From contig CAIWRI010000146.1 of assembly GCA_903915035.1 (NCBI GenBank), forward strand, positions 1 to 59,726: a stretch of DNA of 59,726 nucleotides. The letters are read 5' to 3'. Below the pieces are notes generated by a model. That model did no database searches. It saw nothing but the letters and a program-made list of their open reading frames with translations, and was not told the DNA's origin. The translations under genes were made by a program, and so were the position numbers. Position 1 is the first letter of the stretch, and every line of letters begins with the position of its first letter. The DNA is from an uncultured Nitrosomonadales bacterium. GTDB lineage: Bacteria; Pseudomonadota; Gammaproteobacteria; Burkholderiales; Gallionellaceae. Shown here one piece after another: positions 50,856 through 59,726 of this stretch.

Positions 50856-51947
50856 ATGTTATTAGCACTCGCACAATGGTTGGCACAGGATATTCATGTC
50901 AGATTTTTTAGTGTATTCAATTACATTACGCTGCGAACCGTATTGTCGGCGATGACCGCGCTGGGAATTTCATTTCTGGTAGGACCTGCGATGATACGCA
51001 AGCTGACTGACTATAAAATTGGCCAATCCGTGCGTACAGACGGACCGCAAACGCATTTGGTCAAGGCCGGCACACCCACCATGGGCGGTGCGCTGATTCT
51101 TACTTCAATTGCGATAACTACCTTGCTGTGGGGTGATTTACACAACCATTATGTCTGGGTATCCTTGTTGACTACTTTGGGATTCGGTGTCATCGGCTGG
51201 GTCGACGACTATCGAAAAGTGGTACACCGCAATCCGAAAGGACTGTCAGCTAAAGCAAAAATGTGCTGCCAGTCGATTGTTGCGCTGCTGGTCGGGGTTT
51301 ATTTGTGGCAGTCGGCAACCATGCCGGCTCAAACTCAGTTAATTGTGCCTTTTCTTAAGTTTCTGGTATTTCCGATGGGTGCAGTCGCTTTTATCGCAAT
51401 GGCCTATTTCGTCATCGTCGGCACCAGCAATGCTGTCAATTTGACAGATGGTCTGGATGGCCTGGCGATTATGCCCACTGTGATGGTGTCTGGCGCCCTG
51501 GCATTATTCTCCTATGTTGCAGGAAATGTCGTGTTTGCAAAATATCTAGGCATTCCGTATATCCCGGGAGCCGGTGAGTTGGCGGTATTTTGTGGTGGAA
51601 TCAGCGGTGCCGGTCTGGCTTTTCTCTGGTTCAACGCCTATCCGGCAGAAGTATTTATGGGCGATGTGGGGGCGTTAGCGCTTGGTGCTGCGCTCGGCGT
51701 AGTTGCAGTGATTGTGCGCCAGGAGTTGGTGCTGTTCATTATGGGGGGTGTTTTCGTGGTGGAAACGCTGTCTGTGGTAATTCAGGTCGCTTCATTCAAA
51801 TTGACCGGAAAACGCGTGTTCCGTATGGCCCCGCTGCACCACCATTATGAATTGAAAGGGTGGAAGGAAACGCAGGTGGTGGTGCGCTTCTGGATTATCA
51901 CCATGTTGCTGGTATTGTTGGGCTTAGCGACGTTGAAACTGAGATAG
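50856..51947 (+). CDS. mraY: Phospho-MurNAc-pentapeptide transferase MraY
   Basis: 363-residue inner-membrane enzyme that makes lipid I. About ten spans; [19 protein letters not shown] with catalytic aspartates, [16 protein letters not shown], and [13 protein letters not shown] with the His motif are all present. ATG at 50856 is supported by AAAGGA upstream and by the length of 360 in E. coli; an in-frame start at 50811 lies within murF. Confidence 0.97.
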   Translation: MLLALAQWLAQDIHVRFFSVFNYITLRTVLSAMTALGISFLVGPAMIRKLTDYKIGQSVRTDGPQTHLVKAGTPTMGGALILTSIAITTLLWGDLHNHYVWVSLLTTLGFGVIGWVDDYRKVVHRNPKGLSAKAKMCCQSIVALLVGVYLWQSATMPAQTQLIVPFLKFLVFPMGAVAFIAMAYFVIVGTSNAVNLTDGLDGLAIMPTVMVSGALALFSYVAGNVVFAKYLGIPYIPGAGELAVFCGGISGAGLAFLWFNAYPAEVFMGDVGALALGAALGVVAVIVRQELVLFIMGGVFVVETLSVVIQVASFKLTGKRVFRMAPLHHHYELKGWKETQVVVRFWIITMLLVLLGLATLKLR

Positions 51948-51958
51948 AAGGAGTTTCT

Positions 51959-53338
51959 TTGAAACAATTTGCAACAAAATCTGTGCTGGTACTCGGTCTC
52001 GGTGAGACCGGATTAGCTATGGTGCGCTGGCTGAGCGCGCAAGGCGCACGCCTGCGTGTTGCGGATAGCCGGCTTATGCCCCCCGGTGTGGATGAAGTTA
52101 GCCGATTGGTTTCCCCTGAACAAATATTTTGCGGGCCATTCGACGAGGCGTTATTTGCCGGCATTGATCTGGTCGCAATCAGTCCGGGTGTTGCGGTGGC
52201 TGATCCGCATGTGGCGCGCGCCATCGCACGGGGCATCTCCGTCGTTGGCGACATCGAACTCTTCGCACAACAGATGCAGAACTCAGGATGCGGCGCTAAA
52301 ATTATTGCGATTACCGGTTCGAATGGCAAGACCACGGTGACCAGTCTGGTGGAACACATGTGCCGTGCCTGCGGACGCGATGCGGTAGCTGCCGGCAATA
52401 TTTCACCTGCCGTGCTGGATGTGGTATTGCAGCGCGGGGAGCATCAGCCTGCAATCTGGGTGCTGGAATTATCCAGTTTTCAGCTGGAAACTACTTACAG
52501 TTTGCAAGTTGACGCCGCGACGGTACTCAATATCAGCGAAGATCATCTGGATCGCTACCAGGGCATGGCTGATTATGCAGCGGCAAAGCAAAATATTCTT
52601 AACGGCTGCCGCGTTCAGGTGCTGAATCGGGATGACGCGCGCTGCATGTCGATGCAAGATACCCAGCGAGAATTGATTAGTTTCGGTTTGAACTTGCCCG
52701 TAGCCACAACAGATTTTGGCATCCTGTCGGACAATAGTGAAATCTGGCTGATGGAGGGCAATCAACGTCTGATCAAGGCCTCTGAACTGAAGCTTGCCGG
52801 TCTGCATAATGTCGCTAATGCACTGGCGGCATTGGCGTTATGCCGCGCTATTGATTTACCCATGCCTATGTTACTCGAAGCGCTGCGCAGCTTTAAGGGT
52901 TTGCCGCACCGCGTAGAAAAAGTTGTCCAGTTACACGACGTGACATTTTACGATGATTCCAAGGGCACCAATGTCGGCGCAACGGTAGCTGCATTACAAG
53001 GTTTGGGAAGTAAAGCTGTATTGATAGCCGGGGGGCAGGGCAAGGCACAGGATTTTTCCCCCTTAAAATCCGCGGTCACAAAATACGCTCGCGCCGTAAT
53101 ACTGATCGGACAGGATGCGCCTTTGCTCGCAGCTACTTTGCAAGGTTGCGATGTTGCCATCCTGTATGCCGTGGATATGCAGGATGCGGTGCAACAAGCA
53201 GCCGGCATCGCGCTGCCGGGAGATGCCGTTTTGCTTTCCCCTGCTTGCGCCAGTTTAGATATGTACAAAAACTATGTACACAGGGCAGAGGCTTTTATTG
53301 AGGCAGTGCGTAAACTGGCGGAATCATGGCCTCATTAG
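51959..53338 (+). CDS. murD: UDP-MurNAc-L-alanine:D-glutamate ligase MurD
   Basis: 459-residue cytoplasmic ligase adding D-Glu. N-terminal Rossmann [20 protein letters not shown] loop [14 protein letters not shown] near residue 119, LELSSFQLE, and [11 protein letters not shown]. The start is TTG at 51959: AAGGAG at 51948-51953 lies five bases upstream, right after the mraY stop. Longer in-frame starts fall inside mraY. The end overlaps ftsW by 13 bases. Confidence 0.94.
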   Translation: MKQFATKSVLVLGLGETGLAMVRWLSAQGARLRVADSRLMPPGVDEVSRLVSPEQIFCGPFDEALFAGIDLVAISPGVAVADPHVARAIARGISVVGDIELFAQQMQNSGCGAKIIAITGSNGKTTVTSLVEHMCRACGRDAVAAGNISPAVLDVVLQRGEHQPAIWVLELSSFQLETTYSLQVDAATVLNISEDHLDRYQGMADYAAAKQNILNGCRVQVLNRDDARCMSMQDTQRELISFGLNLPVATTDFGILSDNSEIWLMEGNQRLIKASELKLAGLHNVANALAALALCRAIDLPMPMLLEALRSFKGLPHRVEKVVQLHDVTFYDDSKGTNVGATVAALQGLGSKAVLIAGGQGKAQDFSPLKSAVTKYARAVILIGQDAPLLAATLQGCDVAILYAVDMQDAVQQAAGIALPGDAVLLSPACASLDMYKNYVHRAEAFIEAVRKLAESWPH

Positions 53339-54483
53339 TCAGGACACGTACCCGGCCCCCGCATGCACAATACGATATGCTGCTCATCTGGGTGTTTATC
53401 GCGCTGCTCTCTGTCGGGTTGGTAATGGTCTATTCCTCCTCCATCGCAACAGCCGAAGGCAGTAAATTTACCAATCATCAGGCAAACTATTACCTGATTA
53501 GGCAAAGCATATTTATCGCAGTGGGATTGCTCGCCGGAATAATCGCATTTCAAGTACCCGTACAGCTTTGGCAAACCTATGCGCCTTATTTATTTCTGGC
53601 CGGGGTCTTGCTGCTGATAGTGGTACTGATTCCGCATATCGGACATGAAGTGAATGGCAGTCGGCGCTGGTTGCCGCTGATAGTCATCAATTTGCAGCCA
53701 TCCGAGTTGATGAAATTATTTGCCGTGATGTATGCCGCAGACTATACCGTGCGTAAAGCACGAGCTTCCATGATGCAAGCGTTTTTGCCGATGTTCGCGG
53801 TAATGGCCGTGGTTGGCGCTTTTTTGCTGCTGGAGCCGGACATGGGCGCTTTTGTGGTGATCCTGTCGATTGCCTTTTGCACACTGTGGTTGGGCGGATT
53901 TAACATCAAGGTGTTCGGCGCTTTAATGGTGGCGCTGCCTTTGGCATTTGCCGCGTTGATTTTATCCTCGCCGTACCGCATGCAGCGTGTCACCGGTTTC
54001 TTGGATCCCTGGGCTGACCCGTTCGGAAAAGGCTATCAGCTCAGTCATGCGTTGATCGCCTTCGGGCGCGGAGAACGTTTTGGCGTGGGGCTGGGGGCAA
54101 GCGTGGAAAAGCTGTTTTATTTGCCGGAAGCGCATACCGATTTTCTGATGGCGGTGATTGCCGAAGAATTGGGACTGGTGGGCGTTGTCTGTGTGATTGG
54201 TTTATTTGCCCTGTTACTGATACGCAGCTACCAGATCGGACGTCATGCGGCATTTCTGGAACGCAACTTCTCATCTTTGGTGGCGCAAGGCATAGGCGTA
54301 TGGATAGGCGTGCAGGCAACCATCAATATCGGTGTCAATATGGGTTTGCTGCCGACGAAGGGACTCACCTTGCCCTTCCTGAGCTTCGGTGGCAGTGGCG
54401 TGGTGGTGAACTGCATCGCCGCCGCTGTCCTGCTTCGTGTCGATTATGAAAACAGAAGGTTGGACAGAGGTATGCCGGCATGA
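53326..54483 (+). CDS. ftsW: Septal peptidoglycan polymerase FtsW
   Basis: 385-residue SEDS-family membrane glycosyltransferase that works with FtsI at the septum. About ten spans; [18 protein letters not shown] block, [17 protein letters not shown] and a C-terminal [10 protein letters not shown] are hallmarks. It starts inside the end of murD. Confidence 0.96.
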   Translation: MASLVRTRTRPPHAQYDMLLIWVFIALLSVGLVMVYSSSIATAEGSKFTNHQANYYLIRQSIFIAVGLLAGIIAFQVPVQLWQTYAPYLFLAGVLLLIVVLIPHIGHEVNGSRRWLPLIVINLQPSELMKLFAVMYAADYTVRKARASMMQAFLPMFAVMAVVGAFLLLEPDMGAFVVILSIAFCTLWLGGFNIKVFGALMVALPLAFAALILSSPYRMQRVTGFLDPWADPFGKGYQLSHALIAFGRGERFGVGLGASVEKLFYLPEAHTDFLMAVIAEELGLVGVVCVIGLFALLLIRSYQIGRHAAFLERNFSSLVAQGIGVWIGVQATINIGVNMGLLPTKGLTLPFLSFGGSGVVVNCIAAAVLLRVDYENRRLDRGMPA

Positions 54484-54486
54484 TTA

Positions 54487-54525
54487 TCAGGATTCAGGAC
54501 CGAGGATTCAGGATTCAGGTTGAAT
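54487..54525. repeat. GGATTCAG direct repeats between ftsW and murG
   Basis: Several tandem or near-tandem copies of GGATTCAG lie in the 88-base gap between ftsW and murG, the only sizeable gap in the dcw cluster. No terminator or promoter is evident. It may be a fragment of a dispersed repeat. Confidence 0.5.
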
Positions 54526-54571
54526 CTAGCTGCATTGAACTTGATTGCCGCCATTTAATGAGTATCTATTT

Positions 54572-55633
54572 ATGAACCGCTCAATCCTGATTATGGCCGG
54601 AGGAACCGGAGGCCACATCTTTCCGGCACTGGCGGTCGCTGACATCCTGCGTGAGCAGGGCTGGCAAGTGACTTGGCTGGGTGCACCTGCCAGCATGGAA
54701 GCGGAACTGGTGCCCAAACACGGCTACCCGATAACACTGGTTAAATTTTCAGGTCTGCGCGGCAAGGGGCTGCTGCGCAAATTCATGCTGCCAGTGAATT
54801 TGTTGCGGGCTGTGTGGCAAAGTGCCGGGGCGATGTTTCGCTGCCGGCCGGATGTCGTGCTGGGTATGGGCGGCTATATTACGTTTCCCTGCGGCTTGAT
54901 GGCTGTCTTGTTGCGTCGCCCGCTGGTGATCCATGAGCAAAATTCGATCGCCGGATTGAGCAATAAAGTATTGGCACGGATGGCTACACGCGTGTTGAGC
55001 GGATTTCCCGAGGTGTTGCCGCATGCTATCTGGTGCGGCAATCCGGTACGCAGCAGCATTGCGGCAATCGTCGCACCCGAAGTTCGTTATGCAGCACGCA
55101 CAGGTCGGTTGAATGTACTGGTCGTAGGCGGCAGTCTTGGTGCGAAAGCCATCAATGAAACTTTGCCGCAGGCGCTTGCCATGCTCGCAGAAGATGCTCG
55201 TCCGGCGGTGTTGCATCAAACCGGCAAGGCGCATCACGCCAGCGTAATGAGTTTATATCACGCTGCTGGCGTTGAAGCTGATATACGGCCATTTATCGAG
55301 GATATGGCTGCCGCCTATGAAAATGCCGATCTGGTAATTTGCCGGTCCGGTGCGCTGACCATCGCAGAACTGGCGGCGGCCGGGGTCGCCAGTTTGCTGA
55401 TTCCATTTCCCTTCGCAGTGGACGATCATCAGACGCATAACGCGAAATTTTTAAGTAACCATGATGCGGCAATTTTATTGCCCCAGATTGAATTAAGCGC
55501 GGAGAAAATCGCACGCATGCTTGGCGAATTAACTCGTGACCGTTTGCAACAAATGGCGCAGCAGGCACGTGGGTTTGCAAGGCCTGACGCGGCCCGCGCA
55601 GTCGCAATAATATGCAAGGAGATTGCAGCATGA
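54572..55633 (+). CDS. murG: UDP-GlcNAc:lipid I GlcNAc transferase MurG
   Basis: 353-residue peripheral membrane GT-B glycosyltransferase that makes lipid II. Seen: [16 protein letters not shown] at the N-terminus, [36 protein letters not shown] and [19 protein letters not shown] at 54572 gives the family opening; an upstream ATG at 54545 would add nine unrelated residues. No strong ribosome binding site is visible. The stop overlaps the murC start (ATGA). Confidence 0.96.
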   Translation: MNRSILIMAGGTGGHIFPALAVADILREQGWQVTWLGAPASMEAELVPKHGYPITLVKFSGLRGKGLLRKFMLPVNLLRAVWQSAGAMFRCRPDVVLGMGGYITFPCGLMAVLLRRPLVIHEQNSIAGLSNKVLARMATRVLSGFPEVLPHAIWCGNPVRSSIAAIVAPEVRYAARTGRLNVLVVGGSLGAKAINETLPQALAMLAEDARPAVLHQTGKAHHASVMSLYHAAGVEADIRPFIEDMAAAYENADLVICRSGALTIAELAAAGVASLLIPFPFAVDDHQTHNAKFLSNHDAAILLPQIELSAEKIARMLGELTRDRLQQMAQQARGFARPDAARAVAIICKEIAA

Positions 55634-57027
55634 AACATAAAATAAAGCAGATACATTTCGTCGGCATCGGTGGTTCAGGCATGAACGGAATTGCCGAAGT
55701 GTTGTTCAATCTTGGCTTCGGTGTAAGTGGCTCGGATCTGGCTGAAAATACCGCAACCCAACGTTTGACTCAGCTGGGCATTAAGGTTGCCATCGGTCAT
55801 GCCCCTGAAAATCTGGCCAATGCCGATGTGGTGGTGGTTTCGACTGCCGTGGGCAGTGATAATCCGGAAGTTCTGGCCGCGCGTGCACGCCAGATTACGG
55901 TGGTTCCGCGCGCCATGATGCTGGCGGAATTGATGCGTTTGCGTCAAGGTATTGCCGTAGCAGGAACGCATGGAAAAACCACCACCACTTCACTAACAGC
56001 CAGTGTCCTGGCAAGAGGCGGCTTCGACCCCACCTTCGTCATTGGCGGCAAGTTAAACAGCAGTGGCACCAATGCAAAACTGGGAACCGGTGAATTTATC
56101 GTCGTGGAAGCGGATGAATCCGACGCGTCATTCCTGTATTTGCAACCGATTCTGGCTGTAGTCACTAATATTGATGCAGATCATATGGAAACTTATGGTC
56201 ATGATTTTGAGCGATTGAAACAGGCTTTCGTCGATTTCATCGGACATTTACCGTTCTATGGCCGCGCCATGGTATGTGTTGACGATGCAAATATCCGTGA
56301 TCTGTTGCCACGTATCACCAAACCTGTGACAACTTACGGCTTCAGTGAAACCGCGCAAATCCGTGCAGTCGATGTGCGCCATCAGGGCGGACAGATGCGC
56401 TTCACCGCGATTTGCCGGCAAAACAGCTCGCACCGCGATCTGGACATTACCCTTAACTTGCCTGGAAAACACAACGTGCTGAACGCGCTGGCCGCGATTG
56501 CCATTGCACTGGAAGTCGGGGTGGACGACGAAGCCATCATCGCCGCTCTGAGCGAATTTGAAGGCGTAGGCAGACGCTTTCAGCGCTATGGGGAAATTGC
56601 ACTGGATGGCGGGAGTTTTACGCTAATTGATGATTACGGTCATCATCCGGTAGAGATGGCCGCTACACTGGCTGCTGTACGCGGGGCTTTTCCGGGTCGT
56701 CGTCTGGTACTGGCATTTCAGCCGCATCGTTATACGCGTACCCGTGATCTGTTCGAAGATTTTGTAAAAATATTGTGCGGTGTGGATACCTTGCTGCTTG
56801 CAGAAGTGTATGCGGCGGGTGAACCCGCGCTGCTCGCGGCGAATGGGCGTGCCATGATGCATGCATTACGCCTGGCAGGGCAGAGGGAAGTCGTATTTGT
56901 CGAGCAGATAGATGATATGCCGCAGACCATTTTGCAATTAGTGCAGGACGGTGACGTTGTGCTCACCATGGGGGCCGGTTCAATCGGGAGAGTGCCGTCA
57001 GTAGTGAAAATGATGGCGCAAATATGA
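55630..57027 (+). CDS. murC: UDP-MurNAc:L-alanine ligase MurC
   Basis: 465-residue ligase adding the first amino acid of the stem peptide. N-terminal [19 protein letters not shown] loop [12 protein letters not shown] near residue 112, the [12 protein letters not shown] block and [12 protein letters not shown] at 55630 has AAGGAG seven bases upstream and overlaps the murG stop. The end overlaps the next gene by four bases. Confidence 0.97.
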   Translation: MKHKIKQIHFVGIGGSGMNGIAEVLFNLGFGVSGSDLAENTATQRLTQLGIKVAIGHAPENLANADVVVVSTAVGSDNPEVLAARARQITVVPRAMMLAELMRLRQGIAVAGTHGKTTTTSLTASVLARGGFDPTFVIGGKLNSSGTNAKLGTGEFIVVEADESDASFLYLQPILAVVTNIDADHMETYGHDFERLKQAFVDFIGHLPFYGRAMVCVDDANIRDLLPRITKPVTTYGFSETAQIRAVDVRHQGGQMRFTAICRQNSSHRDLDITLNLPGKHNVLNALAAIAIALEVGVDDEAIIAALSEFEGVGRRFQRYGEIALDGGSFTLIDDYGHHPVEMAATLAAVRGAFPGRRLVLAFQPHRYTRTRDLFEDFVKILCGVDTLLLAEVYAAGEPALLAANGRAMMHALRLAGQREVVFVEQIDDMPQTILQLVQDGDVVLTMGAGSIGRVPSVVKMMAQI

Positions 57028-58979
57028 ATATGAGCGAACCAACACGGTTTTCAGCCGCTCTGCTGCGAGGGAAATTAACCCTTGAAGAGCCGATGTGCCG
57101 TCACACTAGCTGGCGCGCCGGTGGTTCGGCCAAGCATTGTTATCAGCCTGCGGATCTGGACGATTTGCGGGTGTATTTGTGCAGCAGGCCGGATACTGAA
57201 AACCTGATTGCAGTAGGACTTGGCAGTAATCTGCTGGTGCGCGACGGTGGGCTGCGCGGCACCGTGTTATTAATGCATGGCGCTCTGAATGAGCTGGCGC
57301 TACAGCATGACGGGCTGATTTACGCTCAGGCCGGTGTTCCCGGTGCGAAATTGGCGCGATTTGCTGCTTTGCATAACAGGCAAGGGGCTGCCTTTTGCGC
57401 CGGCATCCCCGGCACGCTGGGCGGCATGCTGGCAATGAATGCAGGTTGTTATGGCAGTGAAATCTGGCAACACGTGGTCAGGGTTCAAGTATTAACCCGT
57501 AGCGGCGAATTGAAGATCAGAACACCGGATGAGTATGAAATTGGCTACAGAAGCGTGGCACTAAGCAGTAAGTGGCAAGTGGACAGTGGGCAGCGGGAAA
57601 GCCACAGGTGTATTAACTCACCACTCACCACTCACCACTCACCAGAAGAATTCTTCGTCGGTGCATGGCTATCCTTTAACGCTGGTGATGGCACAGTTGC
57701 GCGGCAGCAAATCAAGACCTTGCTGGCAAAACGCATAAGCAGTCAGCCGTTGAATCTGCCAAATGCCGGATCAGCCTTTCGTAATCCGCCCGGTGACTAT
57801 GCCGCGCGTCTGATTGAGCTGTGCGGTCTGAAAGGCGCGCGCATCGGTGGCGCTGAAGTTTCTGAAAAACACGCGAATTTCATTGTCAATACCGGAGGGG
57901 CGACAGCTGCTGATATTGAAAATCTGATTTGCATGGTACGTGAAACTGTCGCCGCTCAGTGCGGCGTGGATTTACATCCCGAAGTGAAAATCATAGGTGA
58001 TGCACAAATGATGGATGAAAAAATGTCAGGTCTTTTAATGCCGAACCCTCACTCCTCAAGCCTTAATCCGGCTTCTTTTGGCAAGGTGGCCGTGTTGTTT
58101 GGCGGGCGTTCCGCCGAGCGTGAGGTCTCACTCAAAAGTGGTGCAGCAGTGTTGGCGGCCTTGCAGCGCAGCGGAGTCGATGCGCATGCCTTTGATCCAG
58201 ACACAAAACCGTTGCAGGCGCTGAAAGAAGCAGGTTTTGACCGCGTATTTATTGCCTTGCACGGCCGTTTCGGTGAGGACGGTACGGTACAAGGCGCGCT
58301 GGAGTTATTGGGTATCCCCTATACCGGCAGCGGCGTGTTGGCCTCCGCCCTTGGCATGGATAAGTGGCGCAGTAAGCTGGTCTGGCAGGCGGGTGGAATG
58401 CCGGTTCCCGATTTCATGCTGCTCGATGAGCATAGCATTGCTGCTGAAGTCGTTGCACAACTGGGATTGCCGCTGTTTGTCAAACCGGCCAATGAGGGTT
58501 CCAGTGTCGGCATCAGCAAGGTAAAAGCGGCGGATGATTTACAGCTCGCCTGCCGGGAAGCGGCAAAGTACGACAAGCTGGTGATCGCAGAACGTTATAT
58601 CGGCGGGGGTGAATATACCGTTGCGATATTAGGGGAGCATGCCTTGCCTGTTATCAAGATAGAACCTGTCAGCGAGTTTTATGATTATGAGGCGAAGTAT
58701 CTGCGCGACGATACCCGTTATCTGTGCCCGAGCGGATTGGACGCAGCAGGTGAAGCGCTGATGCAAAAACTCGCGCTTAAAGCCTTCGCGTTGATAGGCG
58801 GGGAAGGCTGGGGACGCATAGATTTTCTGATGAGCGACAGCGGACAGCCTTATGTACTGGAAGCCAATACCTCACCTGGCATGACAGACCATAGTCTGGT
58901 GCCGATGGCTGCCCGTCAGGCAGGGATAGACTTTGATGAACTGGTCATGCGTGTTTTAGGCTCGGCACATGTGGGATAA
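57024..58979 (+). CDS. MurB-Ddl fusion: UDP-MurNAc dehydrogenase joined to D-Ala-D-Ala ligase
   Basis: 651 residues in one uninterrupted frame. Residues 1-325 are Mur[52 protein letters not shown] and HPEVKIIG. Residues about 345-651 are Ddl: [53 protein letters not shown]. They normally are separate neighbouring genes (murB, ddl) in this cluster. The joining segment ([18 protein letters not shown]) contains in-frame ATGs at 58008, 58011, 58023 and 58038 that could start a separate Ddl. MurB also carries about 25 extra residues after GYRSVAL from an inserted repeat. Confidence 0.9.
   Translation: MNMSEPTRFSAALLRGKLTLEEPMCRHTSWRAGGSAKHCYQPADLDDLRVYLCSRPDTENLIAVGLGSNLLVRDGGLRGTVLLMHGALNELALQHDGLIYAQAGVPGAKLARFAALHNRQGAAFCAGIPGTLGGMLAMNAGCYGSEIWQHVVRVQVLTRSGELKIRTPDEYEIGYRSVALSSKWQVDSGQRESHRCINSPLTTHHSPEEFFVGAWLSFNAGDGTVARQQIKTLLAKRISSQPLNLPNAGSAFRNPPGDYAARLIELCGLKGARIGGAEVSEKHANFIVNTGGATAADIENLICMVRETVAAQCGVDLHPEVKIIGDAQMMDEKMSGLLMPNPHSSSLNPASFGKVAVLFGGRSAEREVSLKSGAAVLAALQRSGVDAHAFDPDTKPLQALKEAGFDRVFIALHGRFGEDGTVQGALELLGIPYTGSGVLASALGMDKWRSKLVWQAGGMPVPDFMLLDEHSIAAEVVAQLGLPLFVKPANEGSSVGISKVKAADDLQLACREAAKYDKLVIAERYIGGGEYTVAILGEHALPVIKIEPVSEFYDYEAKYLRDDTRYLCPSGLDAAGEALMQKLALKAFALIGGEGWGRIDFLMSDSGQPYVLEANTSPGMTDHSLVPMAARQAGIDFDELVMRVLGSAHVG
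57571..57643 (+). repeat. Palindromic repeat element in murB ending in four tandem ACTCACC units
   Basis: The left arm has GTAAGTGGCAAGTGGACAGT, the right arm is ACTCACC repeated four times (57616-57643). The arms are roughly complementary, so the element could fold into a hairpin. It is read through in frame as SKWQVDSGQ and onward to SPLTTHHSP. It lies between the conserved MurB motifs GYRS and FVGAW. Confidence 0.75.
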
Positions 58980-59673
58980 CACACCTCTGCTGCGCAATAT
59001 TGCAAATACACTGTTTTTTTGCTGTGTACTGGCCACTTTGTATGGCGGAATACATTACCTCGTGCATAGACCTGAACTGCTGCCCATCAAGGTGGTTCGT
59101 TTGAGCGCTGTGCCCGAACGGATAATTGCTGATGACGTGCAGTCACTGCTAAGAGCACAGGTGCGTGGTAATTTTTTTACAGTGGATATTGATCAGTTAA
59201 GACGTATGCTAGAGAAGTTGCCCTGGGTGCGCCATGTCAGCATACGACGTGAGTTTCCGGATCAACTGCTGGTGAGTTTTGAAGAACATAAGGCAATAGC
59301 ACATTGGAATAATGTCGGACTGGTGAATCAACAGGGCGAAGTTTTTGAGGCGGAGACAACACAAGCATTACCGGTATTTTCCGGCAATGAAGGTACGTCA
59401 CCGGAAGTGTTAAAGCAATATTTAGCGTTTAGCGGGCAAATTGCCCCCTTGCATTTACGCGTCATGCAGCTGGCGCTGTCAACACGCCACGCATGGCAGT
59501 TACATTTGAGCAACAACATTGTGGTCGAATTGGGACGCGAAGCAATGCAACAAAGACTGGCAAGATTTATAGCTATTTATCCCTACATCATGGCTCAACC
59601 CACTGCAAGGGATATACAACTAGTGGATATGCGCTATCGGGATGGTTTTGCAGTGCGGCTTCGACCGGCATGA
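58969..59673 (+). CDS. ftsQ: Cell division protein FtsQ
   Basis: 234-residue bitopic division protein. One N-terminal span (about 12-32), POTRA domain (about 38-110: [31 protein letters not shown]) and the FtsQ domain. [19 protein letters not shown] is the typical POTRA end. It overlaps the MurB-Ddl gene by 11 bases. It connects the FtsQLB complex with the septal synthase. Confidence 0.94.
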   Translation: MWDNTPLLRNIANTLFFCCVLATLYGGIHYLVHRPELLPIKVVRLSAVPERIIADDVQSLLRAQVRGNFFTVDIDQLRRMLEKLPWVRHVSIRREFPDQLLVSFEEHKAIAHWNNVGLVNQQGEVFEAETTQALPVFSGNEGTSPEVLKQYLAFSGQIAPLHLRVMQLALSTRHAWQLHLSNNIVVELGREAMQQRLARFIAIYPYIMAQPTARDIQLVDMRYRDGFAVRLRPA

Positions 59674-59717
59674 GCAATTGTAAACACCAAACAGAAATCA
59701 GAAGTGGAGATTGAGCG

Positions 59718-59726
59718 ATGAGCAGA
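59718..59726 (+). CDS. ftsA: Start of the next gene, probably ftsA (3' part outside window)
   Basis: ATGAGCAGA at 59718-59726 is preceded by GGAGA seven to eight bases upstream. Only three codons are visible. The name rests on gene order, since ftsA follows ftsQ in this cluster; the sequence itself cannot confirm it. Confidence 0.5.

Overview
The window reads as a chromosomal segment of a Gram-negative betaproteobacterium. The evidence is the gene order of the dcw cluster, the NAD-dependent FdsGBA formate dehydrogenase, a cbb3 oxidase, RdgC and a meso-diaminopimelate-type MurE. A Nitrosomonadales or Gallionellaceae-like lineage is my best guess, but the sequence alone does not prove it. Genes are dense, mostly intact and ordinary in composition. 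The only transposase trace is an IS66-type C-terminal fragment at the left edge.

Layout. (1) 1-16100: IS66 remnant, hrpA, a 900-bp gap with a degenerate 21-bp periodic repeat, a DUF2934 small protein, transaldolase, a SOUL protein, cca and slt on the minus strand, rdgC, a LOG-family protein divergent from polA, and a TSUP permease. (2) 16100-24840: a complete cbb3 oxidase locus, ccoNOQP, an unannotated 40-residue membrane protein, then ccoGHIS. (3) 24929-29885, minus strand: a bufferin-type RiPP operon (DUF2282 precursor, DUF692/MNIO enzyme, DUF2063 partner, DoxX, second DUF2282 precursor), followed by a membrane sensor and a PAS/GGDEF-like/EAL protein that look like two halves of one gene. 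(4) 30176-39385: an OFA-type transporter, FdsD, FdhD, FdsA, FdsB, FdsG, a divergent ModE/PBP-type regulator and a HiPIP-like protein. (5) 39408-43536: msrB, a DipZ-like CcdA/thioredoxin protein and msrA, divergent from an ECF sigma factor and its NrsF-type membrane anti-sigma. (6) 43598 to the end: ridA, then mraZ-rsmH-ftsL-ftsI-murE-murF-mraY-murD-ftsW-murG-murC-(murB-ddl fusion)-ftsQ-ftsA.

The most interesting system links regions 3 and 5. The start regions of the bufferin operon and of the msrB-dipZ-msrA operon each carry GTAACC, exactly 16 bases, then CGAA. This is the promoter form I recall for Caulobacter sigma F (SigF/NrsF). The SigF/NrsF-like pair sits beside one of the two promoters. 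I infer a periplasmic copper or oxidant stress regulon with a thiooxazole-type peptide arm and a methionine sulfoxide repair arm.

Other points: murB and ddl are fused in one reading frame. An inserted palindromic element in the murB part contains four tandem 7-bp units, so slippage would shift the frame. A REP-like double hairpin forms the 3' end of fdsB. CcoO has an insertion of about 50 residues before its haem domain.
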